Shown here: positions 1 through 4,830 of the stretch, piece after piece | How the letters are laid out: each line of letters opens with the position of its first letter | How positions within the stretch are numbered: position 1 is the stretch's first letter | From: Opitutales bacterium | GTDB lineage: Bacteria > Verrucomicrobiota > Verrucomicrobiia > Opitutales > Intestinicryptomonadaceae | NCBI GenBank assembly: GCA_017633865.1 | Contig: JAGBOM010000154.1 | Span: forward strand, 1-5,497 | Length of the DNA: 5,497 nucleotides | Direction of reading: 5' to 3' | Notes under the pieces: generated by a model | Told to the model about the DNA's origin: nothing | Database searches by the model: none | The model's input: only the letters and a program-made list of their open reading frames with translations | Made by a program: the position numbers and the translations under genes

Positions 1-609
1 GAGTTGAGGCGCGAGCTCGGCGAGCTTTCGGCGCTCGATAAAAAATTGCGGGCGGCGTTTGACGGCGTAAAACTCGCCGCCGCCCCTGCCCCCGCAAAAA
101 GCCCCGACGCCCCGCGCGCAAAATTCGAGCGCGCCCGCACGCTTCTGGAGCGCGGCGGATTTTGGTTTAAGGGCGCGTTCGCGGCCGCGGCCGCCGCTCT
201 TTTGGGCTTTGCCGTTTGGGGCGCGCGCGGATTTTTGAACGACGCAACCCCGACGGCGCGCGAGCCGCTTTCGCTTTTTGTGGTGTCATACAAGCCGAAT
301 CTTGAAAACCCTTCGGCGGCTCCGCAAAACGTTTTCGCCGCGGCTTCGGAAGTGCCGTTTAAGAGCGTCGCAAGGCTTCGCTCTTTCTCGCCCGAAGTGC
401 CCGCGTTCCGCGTTCAGGCGGACTTTCCGCCCGTTCTGCCGCTTGTTCCCGGCATTAGGCCGGAGCTTTTCGGGGAAATTTTCGACGCCTCTTGGGGCGC
501 GGACGGCGGCCTGAATTTTTACGGCGAAAACCCCGAAGAGCCCTTTGTTATGCCCCTTTTGGACACTGTTAAAATTTTGCCCGCAACCCCCGAAAAGCAA
601 GACAGATAG
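1..609 (+). CDS. Partial single-pass membrane protein, possibly anti-sigma-like
   Basis: The reading frame is open at the left edge and ends at TAG 607-609, leaving 202 visible residues. A TTG at 4-6 could serve as a start, but no ribosome binding site can be seen before it, so the gene more likely begins outside the window. The visible part has a charged N-terminal stretch (about 1-25, rich in E, R, K and L), an Ala/Pro-rich linker (26-40), one hydrophobic segment at about 54-78 containing a run of six alanines, and a roughly 120-residue C-terminal part rich in Pro and Phe. This layout, a short charged cytoplasmic N-terminus, one membrane span and an extracytoplasmic tail, is common among anti-sigma factors encoded after ECF sigma genes. 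I see no diagnostic motif such as a zinc-binding His/Cys set, so that role is only an inference. Codon use matches the neighbouring genes. The existence of the gene is likely; its function is unknown. Confidence 0.7.
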   Translation, partial: ELRRELGELSALDKKLRAAFDGVKLAAAPAPAKSPDAPRAKFERARTLLERGGFWFKGAFAAAAAALLGFAVWGARGFLNDATPTAREPLSLFVVSYKPNLENPSAAPQNVFAAASEVPFKSVARLRSFSPEVPAFRVQADFPPVLPLVPGIRPELFGEIFDASWGADGGLNFYGENPEEPFVMPLLDTVKILPATPEKQDR

Positions 610-671
610 CTTTTCTCCGCAAAAAATTCTTGCTTTTTAAAATAATTTATTCATTTTCTATTTCTTTCTAA

Positions 672-744
672 GGGTTGGTAGCTCAGTGGTCAGAGCAGGC
701 GACTCATAATCGCTTGGTCGTGGGTTCAAGTCCCACCCGACCCA
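672..744 (+). tRNA. tRNA with CAU anticodon (elongator Met, or Ile2)
   Basis: The 73-nt sequence folds as a complete cloverleaf. The acceptor stem is 672-678 with 737-743 (one G-U pair), the D arm 681-696, the anticodon stem 698-702 with 710-714, and the T arm 720-736 with loop TTCAAGT. The anticodon loop CTCATAA (703-709) gives anticodon CAT at 705-707, and the discriminator is A744. CCA is not encoded, because TTT follows. A CAU anticodon fits elongator Met, or Ile2 whose C34 is converted to lysidine by TilS. It is not an initiator: position 1 pairs with 72 (G-C) and the anticodon stem lacks three G-C pairs. The D arm to variable loop looks much like E. coli Ile2 as I remember it. However, the U4-A69 pair resembles elongator Met, so identity is unresolved. 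The AT-rich 610-671 upstream should hold the promoter, but I see no convincing -35/-10 pair. Confidence 0.95.
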
Positions 745-768
745 TTTAGGCGATTGCTTTTGGCGCGG

Positions 769-839
769 AACTGTGTCGCTTAAAAAAAAGACGGCAATGT
801 CGAGTATGTTTAAATACACTCCATCGCCGTCTTTTTTTT
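769..839 (+). repeat. Palindromic direct repeat, copy 1 (71 bp)
   Basis: This unit begins AACTGTGTCGCTT, continues with A8-GACGGC, a weakly self-complementary centre (GAGTATGT against ATACACTC), then GCCGTC-T8. It recurs at 924-995 with one substitution and one extra A. The conserved 12-13 nt ahead of the hairpin show that the repeated unit is larger than the hairpin itself. Sequence to the right of the T run is not conserved between the copies. Confidence 0.9.
782..839 (+). terminator. Terminator-like hairpin in repeat copy 1
   Basis: A perfect 14-bp outer stem pairs 782-795 with 826-839. Six pairs are GACGGC/GCCGTC, flanked by eight A-T pairs, so the hairpin is followed by a T8 run on both strands. 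The 30-nt centre can pair further through ATG/CAT and GAGT/ACTC with mismatches. It would work as a bidirectional intrinsic terminator and could end the tRNA transcript. Because it is part of a repeated element, termination may be incidental. Confidence 0.55.
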
Positions 840-906
840 GCTCCTTGTTCCGCATCCAAAATCAATGCGCCTAAACGGGCTCACAACGGTTTTTTCTTTC
901 CACTAT

Positions 907-923
907 TTTAGGCTATGGCGAAT
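907..923 (+). repeat. Degenerate left arm preceding repeat copy 2
   Basis: The sequence starts TTTAGGC and carries GGCG just before the AAC of copy 2, mirroring the outer left arm ahead of copy 1 (TTTAGGC at 745-751, GGCGCGGAAC at 762-771) but with about 10 bp missing. After the hairpin, 997-1012 holds a weakly complementary stretch around CGCCAAAG. This suggests that both copies once had the same arms and that those of copy 2 have decayed. The match is short, so confidence is low. Confidence 0.35.
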
Positions 924-995
924 AACTGTGTCGCTTAAAAAAAAAGACGGCAATGTCGAGTATGTTAAAATACACTCCATCGCCGTCTTTTTTTT
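924..995 (+). repeat. Palindromic direct repeat, copy 2 (72 bp)
   Basis: This is the second copy of the 769-839 unit in the same orientation, with 84 bp between the two. It differs by one extra A in the A run (nine against eight) and by one T-to-A change in the centre (TGTTAAAAT instead of TGTTTAAAT). Such high identity in non-coding DNA points to recent duplication, gene conversion or selection on the structure. Confidence 0.9.
937..995 (+). terminator. Terminator-like hairpin in repeat copy 2
   Basis: GACGGC 946-951 pairs with GCCGTC 982-987, extended outward by eight A-T pairs (A9 on the left, T8 on the right). It has the same bidirectional terminator layout as copy 1. No gene ends immediately upstream, so its role as a terminator is unclear. 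Confidence 0.5.
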
Positions 996-1064
996 GGGTC
1001 AACGCCAAAGGTTGTGGAGTAGGTTGTATTTTCATAGCTTCACTCCGTTATTTTTTTGCTTTAC

Positions 1065-1149
1065 AAAGGAGGTTTGCGCTGTTGGTATTCTTGCGGCGCA
1101 AAAAAATTGCGCGGGGGCATAATTTTTATTTTATGCGGGGAAAAACTTT
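1065..1149 (+). promoter_or_regulatory. Leader region of the secreted-protein gene with two hairpins
   Basis: The region opens with AAAGGAGG (1065-1072), a near-perfect Shine-Dalgarno sequence placed about 80 nt before the gene it precedes. It then holds a 6-bp hairpin with an A5 loop (GCGCAA 1096-1101, TTGCGC 1107-1112) and a second 6-bp hairpin (GCATAA 1117-1122, TTATGC 1131-1136). CATAAT at 1118-1123 could be a -10 box but has no good -35 at normal spacing. The gene's own ribosome binding site appears to be the GGGG at 1137-1140, about 9 nt before ATG. A regulatory role is an inference from these structures. Confidence 0.3.
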
Positions 1150-1848
1150 ATGAATCTTATAAAAACCATTTGCATTGCGATGCTTGCCGTCGTGATTGCA
1201 GCGCCCGCGGCTAACGCGCAGCGCGGCAAGACCGCGGCGGAATACAAAAAGACGCTCGCTTCCGGCATAACAAAGTCCGACAACGGCGACTTTTTCATCA
1301 ACATAAAATTTAACGCGCCCAAAGAGGTGGCCGAAGCCGCCTCCGACATTCCCCTCGCGCTCTTGACGCTTTTGTTTTATGTCGACCCCAAAATGGACTT
1401 CCATAGGTTCAACAAAATAATGCGCAAAGAAACCGGCGGCAAAGACACATTTTACGTTTCCGACACGCTAAACGCCGCGGACAAATATCTTGCCGCGAGC
1501 AATATGCAGCTTAAAAAAATCAATTTCAGCCCGAACAACGCGAGGCTTAAAATCAACCAGGGCTTGCCGCTGTTTCTTTCGATTTCGGACGCCCCCGAGT
1601 TAGACAAAGTTTTGGCGCGCTCCAAGCTGCGCCCGCAGTCCGGAGACTTGAAAGAATGGGAAAAGAGCCTGGCAAAAACGCAGGTAAAAAATTTCAGCGC
1701 GACCAAGACGAGCGTTTGGTTCTGCCTGCTTGTCGGCTACAACAAAGGCACTTCGGAATTTGCCGTGCTTTTAAAAAACAAAACCTACTGGTTTACCGAA
1801 GCGGAGCTTAAGAAAATAATTTCCAGCAGCTACGAACTGCGCATTTAA
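1150..1848 (+). CDS. Sec-secreted protein of unknown function
   Basis: The gene encodes 232 residues from ATG 1150 to TAA 1846-1848. Residues 1-23 form a clear Sec signal peptide: Lys5, a hydrophobic core at about 6-18, and Ala-Asn-Ala at 21-23 as a signal peptidase I site, giving a mature protein of about 209 residues starting at Gln24. No lipobox is present, so it should be periplasmic or exported further. The mature chain is lysine-rich and has no further clear membrane span. The C-terminal part (about 136-222: GLPLFLSI, then LLVGYN at 193-198, then a hydrophobic strand and YWFTEAELKK) faintly recalls the second half of papain-like/C39-like domains, where a Gly-Tyr-Asn strand precedes a late Trp. 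The usual catalytic His before that strand is absent; the sequence there is Ser-Val-Trp-Phe-Cys, with Cys192 the only cysteine outside the signal peptide. I do not recognise the family. It stands alone between repeat-rich spacers rather than in an operon. Confidence 0.85.
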   Translation: MNLIKTICIAMLAVVIAAPAANAQRGKTAAEYKKTLASGITKSDNGDFFINIKFNAPKEVAEAASDIPLALLTLLFYVDPKMDFHRFNKIMRKETGGKDTFYVSDTLNAADKYLAASNMQLKKINFSPNNARLKINQGLPLFLSISDAPELDKVLARSKLRPQSGDLKEWEKSLAKTQVKNFSATKTSVWFCLLVGYNKGTSEFAVLLKNKTYWFTEAELKKIISSSYELRI

Positions 1849-1876
1849 AAATTAACAGAGCTCTTCTCCAAAACAA

Positions 1877-1978
1877 GGTTACGCCCTCGACGGAAAATGC
1901 TTGCGCGTTTTGTGTCGTTCTTCGGCGCGGAGCCCCGCGCCTCTTGCCAAAAGCAATCGCATAAACGAGGGCGCAGCC
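1877..1978. repeat. Long imperfect hairpin upstream of the ABC operon
   Basis: The stretch folds on itself in steps. GGTT 1877-1880 pairs with AGCC 1975-1978, CGCCCTCG 1882-1889 with CGAGGGCG 1966-1973, ATGCTTGC 1897-1904 with GCAA 1953-1956 and GCAT 1959-1962, and TTTTG 1908-1912 with CAAAA 1948-1952. A tip stem pairs GGCGCGG 1924-1930 with CCGCGCC 1935-1941. Its right arm contains 1946-1965, which is the reverse complement of 745-764 with one mismatch, linking it to the palindromic element after the tRNA. No T run follows, so it is not a classical intrinsic terminator. It lies 30 nt after the upstream stop and before the candidate operon promoter. Confidence 0.6.
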
Positions 1979-1999
1979 TTCACCCTTGAGAAAAATGGG

Positions 2000-2028
2000 T
2001 TGAATTTTGCGGGGGAATAGGGTTTTAT
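2000..2028 (+). promoter_or_regulatory. Candidate sigma70-type promoter of the ABC operon
   Basis: TTGAAT at 2000-2005 and TTTTAT at 2023-2028 are separated by 17 bp; each matches four of six consensus positions. Transcription would begin near 2035, about 20 nt before the first gene, leaving a short leader with no room for a riboswitch. The long hairpin at 1877-1978 would then lie upstream of the transcript. Confidence 0.35.
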
Positions 2029-2043
2029 GGTTTATTGATAATT

Positions 2044-2048
2044 GGAGG
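2044..2048 (+). promoter_or_regulatory. Ribosome binding site deciding the start of the binding-protein gene
   Basis: GGAGG at 2044-2048 lies 5 nt before ATG 2054. It overlaps the in-frame TTG at 2042, which therefore cannot be the start, and it fixes ATG 2054 as the initiator. Confidence 0.8.
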
Positions 2049-2053
2049 ATTTT

Positions 2054-3043
2054 ATGAAAGGCTTTTTTCGCGCTTTAATTTTTTTAATTTTGCCCGTTCT
2101 TTTTTGCGGGTGTTTCGGCTCGGCGAAGAAGGGCAAGGCGGTTCGTCTCGGCTTTTTCCCGAACATAACGCACGCGCAGGGCGTTATCGCCTACGAGCTT
2201 TCGATGCAGGGCAAGGGCTGGTTTGAAAGCCGTCTGGGCGACGGCACCCGCATAGAGTGGCAGATTTTTAACGCAGGCCCAAGCGCCATGACGAGCATTT
2301 TTGCGGGAGCGCTCGACCTAACCTATGTAGGCCCCAACCCCGCGATAAATTCCTACATAAAGTCCGGCGGCTCCGACATTCGCGTGCTTGCGGGCGCGGC
2401 TGACGGCGGCTCCGGTTTGGTTGTGGCGCCCTCCATAAAATACTCCTCGCCCAAAGATTTAAAGGGCAAGGTTATTGCCTCGCCGCAGTACGCCAACACG
2501 CAGGACGTCGCCTGCCGCACTTGGGTTTTGGACAGCGGCATGACCGTAAATAACGGCGCCGGCGGCGACATCAAGGTCTTGCCCGTGCCAAATGCCGACC
2601 AGCTTTCGCTTTTCAAGAAGGGCGAAATCGACGCCGCTTGGACTGTCGAGCCCTGGCTTTCCATTTTGGAGACGCGCGGCGGCGGAAATCTCGCGATATT
2701 TGAGCCCGATGCCGTGACAACAATTCTTGTTTCGGGCAACAAATTCTTGCGCGGAAATCCGGAGCTTGCGGAAAAAATCCGCGCCGCGCATGTCGAGCTT
2801 ACCGAATGGATAAACAAAAATCCGGAGCAGGCAAAGGCTTTGGTCTTGAAGGGCCTGGCGCGCATACGCAAAAGCGAGTTCTCCGGGGAGCTTGCAAACA
2901 AGGCGTTCCCGCGCATAAAATTCACTTCGCAAATCAACCGCGAAGGCATTTTGAAGTTCGTTGACAACGCCGAAAAGTGCGGGTTTATCAAAAATAAAGT
3001 CGACATGGAAGGATTCTTCTCGGCGGCGAAGGAGAGCAAATAG
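2054..3043 (+). CDS. NitT/TauT-family ABC transporter substrate-binding lipoprotein
   Basis: This is a 329-residue periplasmic binding protein that captures the ligand for the importer encoded by the next two genes. The N-terminus (hydrophobic 4-18, then Phe-Cys-Gly-Cys with the lipidation candidate Cys20) is a lipoprotein signal, so the protein is probably anchored to a membrane. Family hallmarks of the nitrate/sulfonate/taurine binding proteins (NMT1/SsuA/TauA-like) follow in order: GFFPNITHAQG at 33-43, the ligand-pocket GPSAM at 75-79, YVGPNPAINSYI at 91-102, ASPQYANTQD at 142-151, and EIDAAWTVEPW at 191-201. Length is normal for the family. The start is set by GGAGG at 2044-2048. The ATPase gene begins 1 nt after the stop. 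Family members bind sulfonates, nitrate, bicarbonate, thiamine precursors or other small ligands, and no catabolic neighbour narrows the choice. Confidence 0.93.
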   Translation: MKGFFRALIFLILPVLFCGCFGSAKKGKAVRLGFFPNITHAQGVIAYELSMQGKGWFESRLGDGTRIEWQIFNAGPSAMTSIFAGALDLTYVGPNPAINSYIKSGGSDIRVLAGAADGGSGLVVAPSIKYSSPKDLKGKVIASPQYANTQDVACRTWVLDSGMTVNNGAGGDIKVLPVPNADQLSLFKKGEIDAAWTVEPWLSILETRGGGNLAIFEPDAVTTILVSGNKFLRGNPELAEKIRAAHVELTEWINKNPEQAKALVLKGLARIRKSEFSGELANKAFPRIKFTSQINREGILKFVDNAEKCGFIKNKVDMEGFFSAAKESK

Positions 3044-3044
3044 A

Positions 3045-3881
3045 ATGCCCGGCGCGGTAGAAATAAAATCCCAAAAAGTCGCCGACGAGCTTAAAAACGC
3101 GCTGCCCTCCAAGCTTGAGGTTAAGCGCGTTTCAAAGACCTTCGAGGCGAAGCGCGGCGAAAAATTTTTGGCGCTCGACGACGTTTCCTTGAATGTAGGC
3201 GAGGGCGAATTTGTCTGCCTTGTGGGCCCCAGCGGCTGCGGCAAGAGCACTCTTTTAAATTTGATAGCGGGGCTTGACAAGGCCGACTCCGGCGAAATCC
3301 TCACAAACGGCAAGCCCGTTTCCGAGCCGGGGCGCGACAGAATGATGATGTTTCAGGAGCACGCGCTTTTCCCGTGGCTCGACGTTATCGGCAACGTCAT
3401 GTTCGGGCTTAAGCTAAAGCCGAATTTGAACGACTCCGAGCGCAGGGAAGTCGCAAAATATTATCTGCACCTCGTTGGTCTTGACAGGTTCTTAAACTCC
3501 GCAATCCACGAGCTTTCGGGCGGCATGCGCCAAAGGGTCGCGCTTGCCAGAAGCCTTGCGCCGAACCCGCAAATTCTTTTGATGGACGAGCCTTTCGGCG
3601 CGCTCGACGCCCTCACGCGCGAGAATCTCTACGGCGACCTCCAGCGCATTTGGCAGCAGCGCAAAAAGACGATAGTCTTTGTGACGCACAACATACGCGA
3701 GGCGGTCTGTCTGGGCGACAGGGTTATTTTGTTTTCGCCGAACCCCGGCAAAATCCGCGAGGAGTTCAAGGTGGAGTTGCCGCGCCCGCGCAGCATTAAC
3801 GACCCGGCGCTTTCGGAAGTTTCGTCGGTGATAACGGCGGCGCTGAAGTGCCATTTGGACGCGAAGGGTGTTATGGAATGA
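3045..3881 (+). CDS. NitT/TauT-family ABC transporter ATP-binding protein
   Basis: This 278-residue cytoplasmic ATPase powers import with the adjacent permease. Every functional motif is intact: Walker A GPSGCGKST at 61-69, Q-loop Gln104 in MFQEHALFPW, signature LSGGMRQR at 157-164, Walker B ILLMDE at 177-182 with catalytic Glu182, D-loop ALD at 186-188, and switch His215 in VTHN. The ALFPWL context after the Q-loop and the short C-terminus without a regulatory domain are typical of SsuB/TauB/NrtD-like proteins. The frame stays open upstream into the binding-protein gene. ATG 3045 is preferred because it follows GGAGAG (3031-3036) and lies just past the preceding stop, and because the upstream extension is an Arg-rich stretch outside the family fold. 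About 20 residues precede the conserved domain, slightly longer than usual. The stop overlaps the permease start (ATGA, 3878-3881), implying translational coupling. Confidence 0.95.
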   Translation: MPGAVEIKSQKVADELKNALPSKLEVKRVSKTFEAKRGEKFLALDDVSLNVGEGEFVCLVGPSGCGKSTLLNLIAGLDKADSGEILTNGKPVSEPGRDRMMMFQEHALFPWLDVIGNVMFGLKLKPNLNDSERREVAKYYLHLVGLDRFLNSAIHELSGGMRQRVALARSLAPNPQILLMDEPFGALDALTRENLYGDLQRIWQQRKKTIVFVTHNIREAVCLGDRVILFSPNPGKIREEFKVELPRPRSINDPALSEVSSVITAALKCHLDAKGVME

Positions 3882-4663
3882 AAAGGGATTTAAAGTTTTT
3901 GAGCGGCGCGGTTTGGCCGATTGCGGGTTTTTGCGTTTTAATCGCGGTATGGGAGTGCCTTGTGCGCGCCGAAATTTGGTCGGCGATAGTTTTGCCGTCG
4001 CCGCTTTCGGTTGCGCGGTATTTGTGGGACTCCGTTTTGGACGGCGTTTGGCCCTTCGCGGTTTTGACGACGCTCAAGCGCCTCGTTTTGGGCTACGCGA
4101 TTGGGCTTATGGTCGGCATACCGCTTGGCGTGCTTTGCGCGCGCTCAAAAATCTGCCGCGACACCATAGGCCTTTTGGCTTTGGGCTTGCAGGCCTTGCC
4201 GAGCGTGTGCTGGGTTCCGCTTGCGATAATATGGTTCGGCATGAACGAGCACGCGATGCTTTTTGTGGTGCTGATGGGCACGGTTTGGTCGCTTCTTATA
4301 AGCACGCAGCACGGCGTGATGAACATTCCGCCGATATACATACGCGCCGCGCGCACAATGGGCTCAAAAGGTTTGCACACCTGGATTCATGTAATAATGC
4401 CCGCGGCTTTTCCGAGCATAGTGGGCGGCATGAAGCAGGGCTGGGCTTTCGCGTGGAGGTCTTTAATGGCGGCGGAAATTTACGTTTCGATTGCCGTAAT
4501 GGGGCTTGGGCAGCTGCTGCACTACGGCCGCGAAAATATGGACATGGCGCAGGTCGTTGGCATTATGCTTGTGGTTGTTGTAATAGGCCTTTTGGCGGAC
4601 AAGATTTTGTTCTCGCCGTGGGAGAGAATGCTGCGCAAGCGCTGGGGCTTGTCGCAAAACTAA
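3878..4663 (+). CDS. NitT/TauT-family ABC transporter permease
   Basis: This 261-residue inner-membrane protein is expected to form a homodimeric channel for the importer. It carries about six hydrophobic segments (roughly 12-29, 63-88, 97-120, 126-143, 183-208 and 223-243). It also has the EAA loop of binding-protein-dependent permeases at 156-175 (RAARTMGSKG, then IMP), which docks on the ATPase. LPSPLSV at 39-45 near the first periplasmic loop and ALPSVCWVPLAIIWFG at 106-121 are typical of the SsuC/TauC/NrtB group. ATG 3878 is chosen because it gives the 4-nt ATGA overlap with the ATPase stop, has AAGG at 3864-3867 about 10 nt upstream, and begins with the usual short Lys/Arg-rich N-terminus. 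It is the last gene of the operon; a terminator follows 56 nt after the stop. Codon use matches the other two genes. Confidence 0.94.
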   Translation: MKRDLKFLSGAVWPIAGFCVLIAVWECLVRAEIWSAIVLPSPLSVARYLWDSVLDGVWPFAVLTTLKRLVLGYAIGLMVGIPLGVLCARSKICRDTIGLLALGLQALPSVCWVPLAIIWFGMNEHAMLFVVLMGTVWSLLISTQHGVMNIPPIYIRAARTMGSKGLHTWIHVIMPAAFPSIVGGMKQGWAFAWRSLMAAEIYVSIAVMGLGQLLHYGRENMDMAQVVGIMLVVVVIGLLADKILFSPWERMLRKRWGLSQN

Positions 4664-4718
4664 AGGCTTTTTGCGATTGGCCATTTAGATTCCCGAAACG
4701 CGCCCGTTTCTTGCGTGT

Positions 4719-4761
4719 AAAAAATCCGCCGCCGCTTCCAAAAAGCGGGGCGGATTTTTTT
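4719..4761. terminator. Bidirectional intrinsic terminator between convergent genes
   Basis: A6-TCCGCC (4719-4730) pairs with GGCGGA-T6 (4749-4760), enclosing a second stem CCGCTT 4732-4737 with AAGCGG 4743-4748 round a 5-nt loop; only G4731 bulges. The T run at 4755-4761 terminates the plus-strand ABC operon, and the A run at 4719-4724 becomes a U tract for the minus-strand glycosyltransferase gene. A smaller perfect hairpin (GAAACG 4695-4700, CGTTTC 4705-4710) lies just before it without a T run. Confidence 0.9.
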
Positions 4762-4807
4762 GCGGGCTTGCGGTCGGAGGCTTTTTCGTCCAGAGCGCAG
4801 TTTTTTT

Positions 4808-4830
4808 AGCCCCCCGCGGGTTCGCGGGCT
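4808..4830. other. Small GC hairpin overlapping the glycosyltransferase stop codon
   Basis: CCCGCG 4813-4818 pairs with CGCGGG 4823-4828 round a 4-nt loop, with AG 4808-4809 able to pair with CT 4829-4830 across a bulge. On the minus strand it includes part of the TAG stop (4829-4831) and is followed by A7, not T7, so it is not a terminator for that gene. It may protect the 3' end of the mRNA, or have no role. Confidence 0.35.

Larger units (their letters stand above)
745..875. repeat. Long imperfect palindrome with nested repeat core, directly after the tRNA
   Basis: The outer arms 745-771 and 847-875 are reverse complements at about 25 of 29 aligned positions. They share, read on the right arm, GTTCCGC, CCAAAA, CAAT and CGCCTAAA. 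Between them lies the 769-839 repeat unit with its own perfect inner stem (A8-GACGGC at 782-795 with GCCGTC-T8 at 826-839). The whole 131 bp could therefore extrude or be transcribed as one long hairpin. The left arm starts at the base immediately after the tRNA discriminator, so a tRNA transcript extending past its 3' end would enter this hairpin. The architecture resembles small palindromic dispersed repeats (REP- or MITE-like). No transposase is present and I cannot assign it to a named family. Confidence 0.7.

Noticed and set aside
720..744. Duplicated tRNA 3' end acting as an attachment site
   Set aside because: I saw no second copy of the T arm and acceptor end elsewhere in the window, and no integrase gene. 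An attachment site pair is therefore not supported here.
658..855. Minus-strand open frame of 65 codons containing GWDLNPRPSDYESPALTTEL
   Set aside because: This is the well-known spurious antisense translation of a CAU tRNA gene (672-744), extended through the palindromic repeat. It is not a gene.
769..995. CRISPR-like repeat pair
   Set aside because: There are only two units, each far longer (71-72 bp) than a CRISPR repeat. The internal palindrome is terminator-like, the 84-bp gap holds further homologous arms, and no cas genes are visible.
838..1153. Plus-strand open frames of 94 and 66 codons running through repeat copy 2
   Set aside because: They consist largely of the palindromic repeat (for example the Lys-Lys-Asp-Gly stretch), have no ribosome binding site at their starts and show no coding character. 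Only the last 23 codons of the shorter frame were kept, as a speculative leader ORF.
2042..2053. Upstream TTG start for the binding-protein gene (four extra residues)
   Set aside because: The TTG overlaps the GGAGG ribosome binding site, which is correctly spaced for ATG 2054. The extra acidic residues would also spoil the basic N-terminus of the signal peptide.
1849..2053. A known riboswitch upstream of the ABC operon (TPP or SAM type)
   Set aside because: I found no consensus core for these classes, and the likely promoter at 2000-2028 leaves too short a leader. The hairpin is better explained by repeat-type palindromic structure.
2961..3044. N-terminal extension of the ATPase from an upstream ACG-like or ATG-like start
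   Set aside because: It lies wholly inside the binding-protein gene, encodes an Arg-rich stretch outside the ATPase fold, and is unnecessary because ATG 3045 has its own Shine-Dalgarno sequence.
2353..3313. Long minus-strand open frames antisense to the binding protein and ATPase
   Set aside because: Both are reverse-frame shadows; the plus-strand products carry full family motifs.
4660..4688. Short words CCATTTAG and GCGATTG shared with the 742-756 region, within a weak hairpin at the permease stop
   Set aside because: The words occur in a different order and are only 7-8 bp long, so the resemblance to the palindromic family is probably chance.
3868..4809. Plus-strand open frame of 313 codons overlapping the permease
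   Set aside because: It is a shadow in another frame of GC-rich coding DNA. It reads through the terminator and matches no family, while the permease frame has clear motifs.
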